DNA of 47,694 nt from NCBI RefSeq assembly GCF_028069725.1, contig NZ_JANEWG010000033.1, positions 1 to 47,694 on the forward strand. Reading direction: 5' to 3'. Below are positions 40,536 through 47,694 of this stretch, in pieces. Below the pieces are notes generated by a model that made no database searches, was not told the origin of the DNA, and saw nothing but the letters and a program-made list of their open reading frames with translations. The position numbers and the translations under genes were made by a program. The stretch comes from Citrobacter sp. Awk 4. GTDB taxonomy: Bacteria; Pseudomonadota; Gammaproteobacteria; Enterobacterales; Enterobacteriaceae. Position 1 is the stretch's first letter; each line of letters opens with the position of its first letter.

Positions 40536-41537
40536 ATGACTATCCTAAAACAAGTAAAATTTGACGCCATCAATTCGGTCAGAATGGAGATGGTTACTCT
40601 CGAGCCGCATGAGCTTGAAGCTCATGAAGTACGAGTCGCAACCCGCTTTATGGGCGTCTGCGGTTCAGAAATTCATGTTTTGCACGGTGGTCACCCGTTT
40701 GCAAAACCGCCAATGGTTCCAGGGCATGAAGTTTGTGTGGAAGTTCTGGAAGTAGGGGCTGACGTAAAAGGGATCTCTGTCGGCGATCATGCGGTGCTCG
40801 ATCCCATCATGGCCTGTATGCGTTGCCCGGCTTGTCTGCGTGGTCAATATAACCTGTGCGAACCTCCTCAGGTCGCCGGCTTCCGCGCGCCGGGTTTCGG
40901 CAAATCAGAGTTAATTGTTCCAGCGCATAACGTGCATGTAGCCTGTAAAACCATTCCTCTGGAGCAACTGGCCCTGGCTGAAGTCATTGCTTGCGGAACG
41001 CATTGCGTTGATCGAATTCCGCCAGAGAACCGCGGCAAGCTGTTAATCATTGGTGCCGGTACCATTGGATTGTCCGTAGTCCAGGCCGCGTTTATCAAGG
41101 GTATTAATGAGATCCATGTGATTGAACCCGACGCAGGTAAACGCAAGCTGGCTGAAAAATACGGTGCTGTTGCGACATACGGTATCGGTGAATTACCTGA
41201 AAGCGAGCGTTTCGACGCCGTCATTGATGTGGTTTCTGCTCAGGTCACCCTGAACCAGGCGCTGACCCAGGTGCGCGCAGGTGGAACTGTCGTGATTATG
41301 GGCGTTCCCAGCAAACCGGTAGAGCTTAATCTTGGTCCGGTTCAGCGGTTCGAACGCGATATCCGTAGCTCCGGGATGTATGTGGCGCAGGACTGGGATA
41401 CTGCTGTTGAGTGGTTAAAGCAGGGTCTGTTTAAAACCGAAGATATGATCACGGATGTATTCACAATTGATGAGGCCGCCAGTGCCTATCAGCGTGCGCA
41501 GGACGCTGATTCAATCAAAGTATTGATTAAGTTCTGA
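40536..41537 (+). CDS. Zinc-dependent medium-chain sugar/alcohol dehydrogenase
   Basis: This 333-residue zinc MDR enzyme starts at 40536 behind GAGGG; the frame is open further upstream into the aldolase gene. Catalytic zinc ligands are Cys42 (VCGSEIH), His64/Glu65 (PGHE) and probably Glu149. The structural zinc cysteines are C94, C97, C100 and C108. The cofactor motif is GAGTIG (173-178). The layout is that of sorbitol or threonine dehydrogenase relatives. No counterpart exists in the E. coli yih cluster. It could oxidise a sulfo-alditol or other precursor to the ketose kinase substrate, or handle a C3 sulfonate; substrate is unknown. Confidence 0.85.
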   Translation: MTILKQVKFDAINSVRMEMVTLEPHELEAHEVRVATRFMGVCGSEIHVLHGGHPFAKPPMVPGHEVCVEVLEVGADVKGISVGDHAVLDPIMACMRCPACLRGQYNLCEPPQVAGFRAPGFGKSELIVPAHNVHVACKTIPLEQLALAEVIACGTHCVDRIPPENRGKLLIIGAGTIGLSVVQAAFIKGINEIHVIEPDAGKRKLAEKYGAVATYGIGELPESERFDAVIDVVSAQVTLNQALTQVRAGGTVVIMGVPSKPVELNLGPVQRFERDIRSSGMYVAQDWDTAVEWLKQGLFKTEDMITDVFTIDEAASAYQRAQDADSIKVLIKF

Positions 41538-41585
41538 TCATTTATCCGGAGGTCAGCAATGCTCGCTGACCTCCAAAGGAGTCTT

Positions 41586-43007
41586 ATGATGTCTACAGCA
41601 GCAGTGCATATCAGTACATCTCAGGATGTCGTCAATGCAATCAATGATAAAGGCAGTCGTAAATCTAATCTGTTTATAATTTTTGTCGCGCTTGGCGGGA
41701 TTCTGGTTGATGCGTATCAGGCGACAATGGTGGGTTTTGGTAACAGTTACATTGCTCAGCAATTTGGGATCTCTCCTGGGTTTGCTGCGCTGGTCAACGC
41801 GTCTGTACTGGTCTCTGCGTTGATCGCCGGCTTGTACGCGCAGTCCATTGCAAACCGCTTTGGTCAGCAGAAAACGTTTTTGATCGGTATGGGACTGTGT
41901 ACTGTCGGTGCTCTGGCCGTCGCATTTGCCCCGAATATCTGGGTTGTACTGTTATGCCGTATCCTGATGGGGGTGGGACTGGGGATTGATTTCCCGCTGG
42001 CCACGACCGCAGTTAGCGAGTTAAAAGGCGCAAAATCTAAGAAAACGGGCAGTTCCGTTAACCTTTGGCAGATGGGCTGGTATGTCTCCACCACAATAGT
42101 TTATCTGGTGCTGATGCTGCTCAATGCTGCGGCTATCGATCAGCCGCATCTGTGGCGGTACGGGATTTTTGCTGGCGGCCTATTCGCCATTCTGGTCATG
42201 GTCCTGCGATATTTCATTATCGGCGAATCTGCCACCTGGGCTGCTCGCGTTGGTAAGTTTTCTCTTGCTGAAAAGCTACTGCGCGAACAATACAACATTA
42301 ACGCCATTATCTCGCCAAACGCGACTGCGATGACCACCTCGCCGAAAAGCCAGTCAATCAAAGGGGCGTATGGTGTGCTCTTCACGCCGAAATACCGTTA
42401 TCGCACTATGCTCGGCTGTGTCGTCGCGACGATGCAGGCATGGCAATACAACGCCGTTGGGGTTTATCTACCGCTAACGCTGGCGGGTATTTTCTCTGGT
42501 GGTCTTTCGTATGCGTTGGGGGGGTCGGCACTGGTGAACCTGCTGTGTGGTGTCACAGGAGGCGGGCTGGGTTCCATTCTGGTCGCTAAATTTGGCGCTC
42601 GTTTTCAGGCTGGATGGGGTTTTGCCTTCGTAACCTTCGCGTTATGCGCACTGGGCTTGTTGGCCGGAGCCAACCCATGGATCTCACTGATGCTGCTCGG
42701 CATGATTATTTTCTGCCATTCAGCCGGGCCAGGCGGACTGGGAATGACCATTGCAACCTTATCCTTCCCGCCAAGCATTCGTACCGCAGCGATTGGTTTT
42801 ACACGAGCTATCATGCGTGCAGGTGCAATTGCAGGGCTGGTACTTTGGCCAATGGCCTGGGGCGCGTGGCGTACGGATGCCTTCTTTATTCTGGCAGCAA
42901 TCCCTTTCATTGGCGCTATAACCTGCTTTTTCGTTCGCTGGGATTATGAAAAAGCCAATGTCGATTCTGAAGATGAAGAAGTGATTAATTACCTCCATAA
43001 ATCTTGA
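41586..43007 (+). CDS. MFS transporter, sugar/aromatic-acid porter-like
   Basis: This 12-segment major facilitator starts at 41586 behind an AAAGGAG site (473 residues). MFS motifs are seen: the loop 2-3 motif SIANRFGQQKTFLIG, the segment LCRILMGVGLGIDFPLATTAVSEL, and the ESATWAARVGKF cytoplasmic loop of sugar-porter-like proteins. Helices continue to about residue 445, with a short cytoplasmic tail. It is co-transcribed with the dehydrogenase gene (48-base gap). A role in uptake of the sulfosugar or export of dihydroxypropanesulfonate is inferred from context. The E. coli yih importers (YihO/YihP) are of a different family (GPH). Confidence 0.85.
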   Translation: MMSTAAVHISTSQDVVNAINDKGSRKSNLFIIFVALGGILVDAYQATMVGFGNSYIAQQFGISPGFAALVNASVLVSALIAGLYAQSIANRFGQQKTFLIGMGLCTVGALAVAFAPNIWVVLLCRILMGVGLGIDFPLATTAVSELKGAKSKKTGSSVNLWQMGWYVSTTIVYLVLMLLNAAAIDQPHLWRYGIFAGGLFAILVMVLRYFIIGESATWAARVGKFSLAEKLLREQYNINAIISPNATAMTTSPKSQSIKGAYGVLFTPKYRYRTMLGCVVATMQAWQYNAVGVYLPLTLAGIFSGGLSYALGGSALVNLLCGVTGGGLGSILVAKFGARFQAGWGFAFVTFALCALGLLAGANPWISLMLLGMIIFCHSAGPGGLGMTIATLSFPPSIRTAAIGFTRAIMRAGAIAGLVLWPMAWGAWRTDAFFILAAIPFIGAITCFFVRWDYEKANVDSEDEEVINYLHKS

Positions 43008-43064
43008 TCTCAATAGCCGGGGGCAACCCCGGCTGGATTAGCCATCCATTGTGAGACCCTACAT

Positions 43065-44366
43065 ATGCATGACAATAACAAGAGACATAGTCCGGTTAGT
43101 CACCTCAAATTGCGTAGAATCGTTGCAGGTAGCTTTGTTGGTGCACTGCTGGAGTGGTATGACTTTTTTATCTTCGGAACTGCAGCCAGTATCATTTTCG
43201 GCCCAATCTTCTTTCCCACATCCGATCCGATATTCGGGACAATGGCCTCGTTTGCAACCTTTGGCGTCGGCTTTCTGGCTCGCCCACTGGGTGGCGTTGT
43301 ATTTGGTCATTTCGGTGACAAAGTTGGACGAAAAGTCACCCTCATCTGGACGCTCTCCATCGTGGGTTTGTCCACGTTTCTGATTGGCCTGATCCCGACC
43401 TATGAGGCAATCGGAATTTTGTCTCCGATAATGCTGGTCGTATTGCGCCTTGTTCAGGGTTTTGGCCTTGGCGGCGAATACGGTGGTGCGGCGCTGATTT
43501 CCATTGAGGCCGCGCCAGAGCACCGTCGCGGATTTATCGGTTCATTGCCTCAAGTCGCGGCATCCGCCGGGATCATGTTGGCAACCGCCATTTTCTGGCT
43601 GTTGTATCAGTTCCTGACTGACGAGCAGATGATGGCGTGGGGATGGCGTATTCCCTTTTTACTTTCGGCTGTCATGGCTATCGCCGGCATGTATATACGT
43701 GCTCATTCGGTTGAAACCCTGAATCTGTGTAAAGATGCGCCGCATCCGGACGATGCCAAACCGCTGGTCGCACTATTCAAGCATCACCGCAGAAATATCT
43801 TTCTTGCCTTTGGCGCCCGTCTTGCTGAAACAGTATCTTCAAATACCGTGAATGCATTCGCGATTTCTTATGTCGCTGTTCAATTAGCGATGGGGAAAGA
43901 TTTACCCTTAAAGGCCATCATGATCGCTTCAGCGGTGGGGATAATTATTTGCCCACTTGCGGGGTGGTTGTCTGATCATTACGGTCAACGACGCATATAT
44001 AAATGGGGGGCCGGATTTTTAGTTATCGCAATGTTCCCGTATTTTTATATGCTGCATACCGGCGATGCCATGCTCATCACATTGGCCATGATTCTGGCTT
44101 ATAACCTTGGGCCAACAATGATGTTCGCTGTCCAGCCAACGATGTTTACGAATATGTTCCGCGCCCGCGTCCGATATTCTGGGCTTTCGGTTGCCTATCA
44201 GTTTTCTGCCATTCTTGGCGGCATGACGCCCTTTATCTGTACCTGGCTGCTTAATCAAAATAATGGACAACCGTGGCTCATTGCTGCCTTTGTCGTCAGT
44301 ATTTCTGCAATCTCTTTTATGTGCGTCCATTTAATTAACAGACATATTTCTGAATCGAAAATATAA
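43065..44366 (+). CDS. MFS transporter of the metabolite:H+ symporter (MHS) family
   Basis: This 433-residue protein has the MHS opening VAGSFVGALLEWYDFFIFGTAASIIF, the loop motif GHFGDKVGRKVTL, and RLVQGFGLGGEYGGAALISIEAAPEHRRGFIGS, all typical of ProP/ShiA/KgtP relatives that import organic acids or zwitterions by proton symport. Twelve hydrophobic segments are seen. It lies between the first MFS gene and the epimerase gene in one operon. Two transporters in one cluster suggest that one imports the sugar and one exports the sulfonate end product; which is which cannot be told. Confidence 0.88.
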   Translation: MHDNNKRHSPVSHLKLRRIVAGSFVGALLEWYDFFIFGTAASIIFGPIFFPTSDPIFGTMASFATFGVGFLARPLGGVVFGHFGDKVGRKVTLIWTLSIVGLSTFLIGLIPTYEAIGILSPIMLVVLRLVQGFGLGGEYGGAALISIEAAPEHRRGFIGSLPQVAASAGIMLATAIFWLLYQFLTDEQMMAWGWRIPFLLSAVMAIAGMYIRAHSVETLNLCKDAPHPDDAKPLVALFKHHRRNIFLAFGARLAETVSSNTVNAFAISYVAVQLAMGKDLPLKAIMIASAVGIIICPLAGWLSDHYGQRRIYKWGAGFLVIAMFPYFYMLHTGDAMLITLAMILAYNLGPTMMFAVQPTMFTNMFRARVRYSGLSVAYQFSAILGGMTPFICTWLLNQNNGQPWLIAAFVVSISAISFMCVHLINRHISESKI

Positions 44367-44377
44367 CAGGAAGCCCT

Positions 44378-45256
44378 ATGACTGAACATTTTACCCGCCT
44401 TCAACAAGATTTTGCGACCGATTGGCCAGGCCCTGTTGGTCCTGTCATCACACTCAGTAACCAGGATCTGACACTGAGTATTTATCCGGATGATGGTTGT
44501 CGTATCCGCTCCATGCAGGCCTTTGGGATGGAAACATTGCGTCCCTGGGAGCAGGGAAAGCGTGCCTTCCAGTATGGATGTTTCCCTATGGTTCCCTGGG
44601 TCGGTCGTGTAGAAAACGGGGTTTTTAACCACGAAGGCATACGCTATCAATTACCGCAGAATAAATTTCCGCATGCGATGCACGGTATCGCTTGTATGCA
44701 GCGCTGGGAAGTCCTGTACGCAACAAAAACACAAGCATTGTTCCGTATTGAACTGAGTGACCCATGGCCGTTTACAGGCAGCGTATTGTATGAAGTTCGT
44801 CTGGAAGGCAATAACGTCATCATGAAACTCAGTATTTTTACCGCTGAGCGTGCGTTCCCTGCCAGTGCTGGCTGGCATCCATGGTTCAAAAAACAACTGG
44901 ATGGCGCTGAAGAAAATCAGTTGCTGGTAAATTTCCGTGCCGACTGGCAGGAAGAGCCTGGAAACAATGAAGTCCCGACCGGAAACCGGGTAGCACCAGG
45001 AAATGGGCCGTGGGATGATACTTTTGGATTTAATTGCGGGGCTAATGTTTCATTATACTGGGGAAGTAAATTAACCCTCAATATCTCCAGCACTGGCCAT
45101 TATCTGACGGTATTTGATAAACAACCTGATGCGACCTGCGTGAATACATTGACGGATCGACCCAATGGCATTAACAGCCACCAGGTTAATCTGACCACAC
45201 CGGATCAACCGACTGAAATTACCAGCATACTGACCTTCACACGCGGTATTGCGTAA
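44378..45256 (+). CDS. Aldose 1-epimerase family protein (YihR-like role)
   Basis: Aldose 1-epimerases interconvert sugar anomers. The 292-residue product has the galactose-mutarotase fold features: GCRIRSMQAFGMETLRPWEQG, GCFPMVPWVGRVENGVF with the conserved N/R, the catalytic-type His in FPHAMHGIACMQRW (near residue 106) and ASAGWHPWFKK. The last helix-strand region ends EITSILTFTRG. It ends the operon, 11 bases after the MHS gene. Its presence implies that an aldose, such as sulfoquinovose, enters or occurs in the pathway; E. coli YihR does this for sulfoquinovose. Confidence 0.88.
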   Translation: MTEHFTRLQQDFATDWPGPVGPVITLSNQDLTLSIYPDDGCRIRSMQAFGMETLRPWEQGKRAFQYGCFPMVPWVGRVENGVFNHEGIRYQLPQNKFPHAMHGIACMQRWEVLYATKTQALFRIELSDPWPFTGSVLYEVRLEGNNVIMKLSIFTAERAFPASAGWHPWFKKQLDGAEENQLLVNFRADWQEEPGNNEVPTGNRVAPGNGPWDDTFGFNCGANVSLYWGSKLTLNISSTGHYLTVFDKQPDATCVNTLTDRPNGINSHQVNLTTPDQPTEITSILTFTRGIA

Positions 45257-45270
45257 ATAACGGCTCACTG

Positions 45271-45312
45271 AATCCACAGCAGTCCCGTAATCGGACGGCT
45301 GTGGATTATTTT
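45271..45312 (+). terminator. Rho-independent terminator of the sulfosugar operon
   Basis: AATCCACAGC (45271-45280) pairs perfectly with GCTGTGGATT (45298-45307). Four more inner pairs follow a mismatch, and ATTATTTT comes after. It lies 14 bases after the epimerase stop, so it most likely ends the yihU-to-epimerase transcript. Confidence 0.8.
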
Positions 45313-45571
45313 CATCGATGTTACTACCGATGTAAAAATCCCCCACATGCCAATGAAATCAAGCCACTCCAGGGGTAAACTGGCCGTTTTAAGCGAACTG
45401 CCGATGCTAACACTGGAGTCAGGAGTAGAGAACACGCCTTTTCCGTCTACCATTAGATGGCTATGGCCAGGAATTCCAATTAATGTAATCTCTTTTTGGA
45501 GATGGTATTTTTAACTATTTTCATAATCAAAAAACCTGGCTAAATATGTTTTTATAACAATTTCACAAGTT

Positions 45572-45595
45572 AAAAATCTGCCATAATGACAGATT
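45572..45595 (-). terminator. Probable terminator of yeeN
   Basis: On the minus strand AATCTGTC pairs with GGCAGATT (with one T-G wobble) around a 5-base loop, and TTTAA follows. It lies about 15 bases beyond the yeeN stop codon. Confidence 0.5.
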
Positions 45596-45609
45596 CTTTT
45601 AATTTATAA

Positions 45610-46326
45610 TTAGAGATTAGCAACGTTATGATATACCTTTTGAACATCATCGTCATCTTCAAGGGCATCAACAAGTCCTTCAAAGATTTCTAAATCTTCT
45701 GGTGAAAGTTCAATTTCTGATTGAGCAATCATTTCTAATTCTGTTGTTGAAAATTCAGTAATTCCAGCTGCTTTTAGCGCTGCAATTCCTTTGTGAAGGT
45801 CTGTAGATTCAGTATAAACAACGATATTGCCTTCTTCTTCGGTTACATCACGAACCTCAACTTCAGCATCAAGCAAAATTTCAAAAATATGGTCAGAGTC
45901 TGTTCCTTTAAATACAATCACTCCGGTATTGTCAAACATATAGCTGACAGCACCTGCCGCACCGATATTCCCGCCTTTTTTATTGAAAATTGAGCGTATA
46001 TTAGCAATCGTACGGTTAACATTTGACGTCAATGTTTCAGCGATAATCATTGAACCACTTGGTCCAAAGCCTTCATAACGGCCTGGCACGAACGTTTCAT
46101 CTCCGCCACCTTTGGCTTTATCAATTGCTTTATCAATAACGTGCTTTGGAACCTGTGCCTGTTTCGCACGTTCAATAACGAATTTTAAAGATGAGTTTAA
46201 TTCAGGGTCTGGCTCACCTTGTTTAGCAGCAGCATAGATTTCTACGCCGAACTTTGCATATACGTTAGACGTTGCACCGTCTTTAGCCGTTTTTTTAGCA
46301 ACAATATTGGCCCATTTACGTCCCAC
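45610..46326 (-). CDS. yeeN: YebC/TACO1-family protein YeeN
   Basis: This 238-residue protein is nearly identical by eye to E. coli Yee[94 protein letters not shown] and [25 protein letters not shown]. YebC proteins bind DNA or, as shown more recently for some, assist ribosomes at proline stretches. The start is GTG behind GAGGAG. Base composition is far more AT-rich than its neighbours and the protein is of the Firmicutes-like branch, which suggests old transfer. In E. coli yeeN lies near tRNA-Asn genes; no tRNA is visible here. Confidence 0.95.
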   Translation of the reverse strand: MGRKWANIVAKKTAKDGATSNVYAKFGVEIYAAAKQGEPDPELNSSLKFVIERAKQAQVPKHVIDKAIDKAKGGGDETFVPGRYEGFGPSGSMIIAETLTSNVNRTIANIRSIFNKKGGNIGAAGAVSYMFDNTGVIVFKGTDSDHIFEILLDAEVEVRDVTEEEGNIVVYTESTDLHKGIAALKAAGITEFSTTELEMIAQSEIELSPEDLEIFEGLVDALEDDDDVQKVYHNVANL

Positions 46327-46394
46327 TGGAATAGTCTCCTCAAAAATTTATTTACATTACTGGCAGATTAATAATCTGCGTGTTTTTCTGTCAC

Positions 46395-46424
46395 ATTATA
46401 TCATGATATGTAAATTCTCGTCTA
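46395..46424 (-). promoter_or_regulatory. Probable sigma-70 promoter of yeeN
   Basis: On the minus strand a perfect TATAAT (46395-46400) is preceded, after an 18-base spacer, by TAGACG (46419-46424), which matches TTGACA at four of six positions. It lies about 70 bases upstream of the yeeN GTG start. Confidence 0.5.
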
Positions 46425-46694
46425 TGAGAAATAAAAACTCCAGCTTTACGAAATGTTACTTTAATTTCATTAATAGTTAACATTGTAGATAAATTATTTC
46501 TGAAATTTCTCCTGATTCTTTTGTATTTATTCTTAATAATTGAACCGCAGCAATAATACATGAGACAAGAGAAACAAGCGTGATAATTCAGGTAAAGATA
46601 CCAACTATTAAAGTTGCCGCGGCCCTGCTTACAGAGCGCTACAGGGCATCGTGCGCTGCGCCTTATTGATGGTGTTTCTGTAAATAGACCCGTA
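46425..46694. other. AT-rich non-coding region between yeeN and the IS3 remnant
   Basis: No gene is supported here; the long minus-strand frame 46391-46708 is cysteine-rich with no domain and crosses the yeeN promoter. A GC-rich patch at 46618-46660 with a 6-bp inverted repeat (46622-46627 with 46642-46647) differs from its surroundings and could be a remnant of the IS end. Confidence 0.35.
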
Positions 46695-47039
<345 letters not shown>

Positions 47040-47250
47040 GATGTTTTCCTCCCGCTATTGTCGGGGAAAAGCATAACGTATACTGATTTATCTGGTTAGG
47101 TAGGCTAATTAGCTATGGTTTATTAGATTTATTCATTAATTTGCCAGTGTCTGACGGTCGGCTTTGTATCTGACATCGTGGTTCATACCATGTCGTCAGT
47201 GATATTGTTCTTAGCCGATCTACCCCCATTCTAAAAATAGACATTATTCA

Positions 47251-47694
47251 TCAGTAACCCAATGGTAGTTTATTCATTGAAACCAGTCGCCCTCTTTTTA
47301 TTTCAATATAACCACCGGCAGAAAGATCTTTCAATACTTTATTTAGTGAACTTCTTGAAACTGGGGTTCTGTTCAGGATGAAGTCAAATACTGATATTTC
47401 TTCAAGCTTATCCTTTTTTAACGACCACATTATTTCAAGATGGTTTTTTATAATAGTGTAGACACTTGCTTGCGAGAGCATCATATCTCTAAGGTAATAA
47501 ATATTGATATAAAACGAAAGTATTACTGATATATGTCGCCAAAGACTTTTATGATCAGCCATATCAATAAAATCGGAAAGGGGAATGGAAGTGAGTTCAA
47601 CATTCGTTACAGTATGAATATAGTAACAGTCCTCATCTGAAGACATACTCGAAAGTCCGAGGATAGCGGGTGCATCTACATTAACAATAATTAA
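47251..47694 (-). CDS. IprA/YaiV-type winged-helix regulator, N-terminus beyond window
   Basis: The frame ends at 47251 and stays open to the window edge: upstream of the internal ATG at 47646 it reads LIIVNVDAPAILGLSSM, which continues the protein, so the gene is partial. The visible 147 residues form the end of a cyclic-nucleotide-binding-like beta domain (AILGLSSMSSDEDCYYIHTV), a dimer helix, and a winged helix (ISVFDFILNRTPVSRSSLNKVLKDLSAGGYIEIKRGRLVSMNKLPLGY). This matches the CRP-like IprA/YaiV group of Enterobacteriaceae, involved in stress and fimbrial or oxidative responses. The C-terminus looks complete. Confidence 0.75.
   Translation of the reverse strand, partial: LIIVNVDAPAILGLSSMSSDEDCYYIHTVTNVELTSIPLSDFIDMADHKSLWRHISVILSFYINIYYLRDMMLSQASVYTIIKNHLEIMWSLKKDKLEEISVFDFILNRTPVSRSSLNKVLKDLSAGGYIEIKRGRLVSMNKLPLGY

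Larger units (their letters stand above)
45257..45609. other. Intergenic region after the epimerase gene
   Basis: Apart from two terminators, I find no gene in these 353 bases. A minus-strand frame at 45265-45453 overlaps the terminator and has no recognisable domain. The sequence switches from about half GC to strongly AT-rich here, marking the edge between the sulfosugar cluster and the yeeN segment. Confidence 0.45.

Noticed and set aside
45265-45453. Minus-strand frame downstream of the epimerase gene
   Set aside because: Overlaps the operon terminator and has no recognisable content.

Overview
The window looks like the chromosome of an Enterobacterales bacterium. Many products read like close relatives of Escherichia/Citrobacter/Enterobacter proteins (YeeN, PspE, YihU, YihV, an IprA/YaiV-type regulator). 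I cannot fix the genus. About two thirds of the window is a GC-rich secondary flagellar locus. The right-hand third is an accessory region whose base composition becomes steadily more AT-rich.

Region 1 (335-31096) is a flagellar locus with three transcription blocks. The left minus-strand block reads flgB-C-D-E-F-G-H-I-J-K-L and then a LafW-like gene. A sigma-54 -24/-12 element (10586-10602) sits just upstream of flgB. The plus-strand block reads flgA, a Maf-type flagellin glycosyltransferase, a small unknown gene, flgM, flgN, a sigma-54 activator of the LafK/FleQ type, fliE-F-G-H-I-J, a ParM-type actin homologue with a coupled ParR-like partner, and fliO. The right minus-strand block reads fliM-N-P-Q-R, flhB, flhA and a lytic transglycosylase. 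LafK plus sigma-54 control marks this as a lateral-type system, but the gene order differs from the E. coli 042 Flag-2 order as I remember it. No flagellin, fliD, fliS, fliK, fliL, fliA or motAB gene is in the window. FlgJ is the rod-cap domain alone, and the transglycosylase coupled to flhA probably supplies the missing muramidase. FliM lacks the N-terminal CheY-binding motif and FliG has changes at torque-helix positions. The most unusual element is the ParM/ParR-like pair embedded in the fli operon.

Region 2 (31097-35956) holds a PspE-like periplasmic rhodanese, a CSS-EAL cyclic-di-GMP phosphodiesterase, and a TPR protein / ECF sigma factor / anti-sigma operon on the minus strand. The sigma gene has no ATG, and its best start is a rare ATT behind a good ribosome binding site.

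Region 3 (36445-45312) is a sulfosugar-type catabolic cluster. A DeoR-family regulator and a YihV-like sulfofructose kinase are on the minus strand. A YihU-like sulfolactaldehyde reductase, a class II aldolase, a zinc-dependent sugar/alcohol dehydrogenase, two MFS transporters and an aldose 1-epimerase are on the plus strand and end at a hairpin terminator. Sulfonate-contacting residues of YihU and YihV are conserved. There is no sulfoquinovosidase (YihQ), no isomerase (YihS) and no class I aldolase (YihT), and an extra dehydrogenase is present. This is therefore a variant pathway, possibly with a different entry substrate.

Region 4 (45313-47694) is AT-rich. It holds yeeN (a YebC-family gene), a decayed aldo/keto reductase start fused to an IS3-family transposase remnant, and a partial IprA/YaiV-like regulator cut by the window end.
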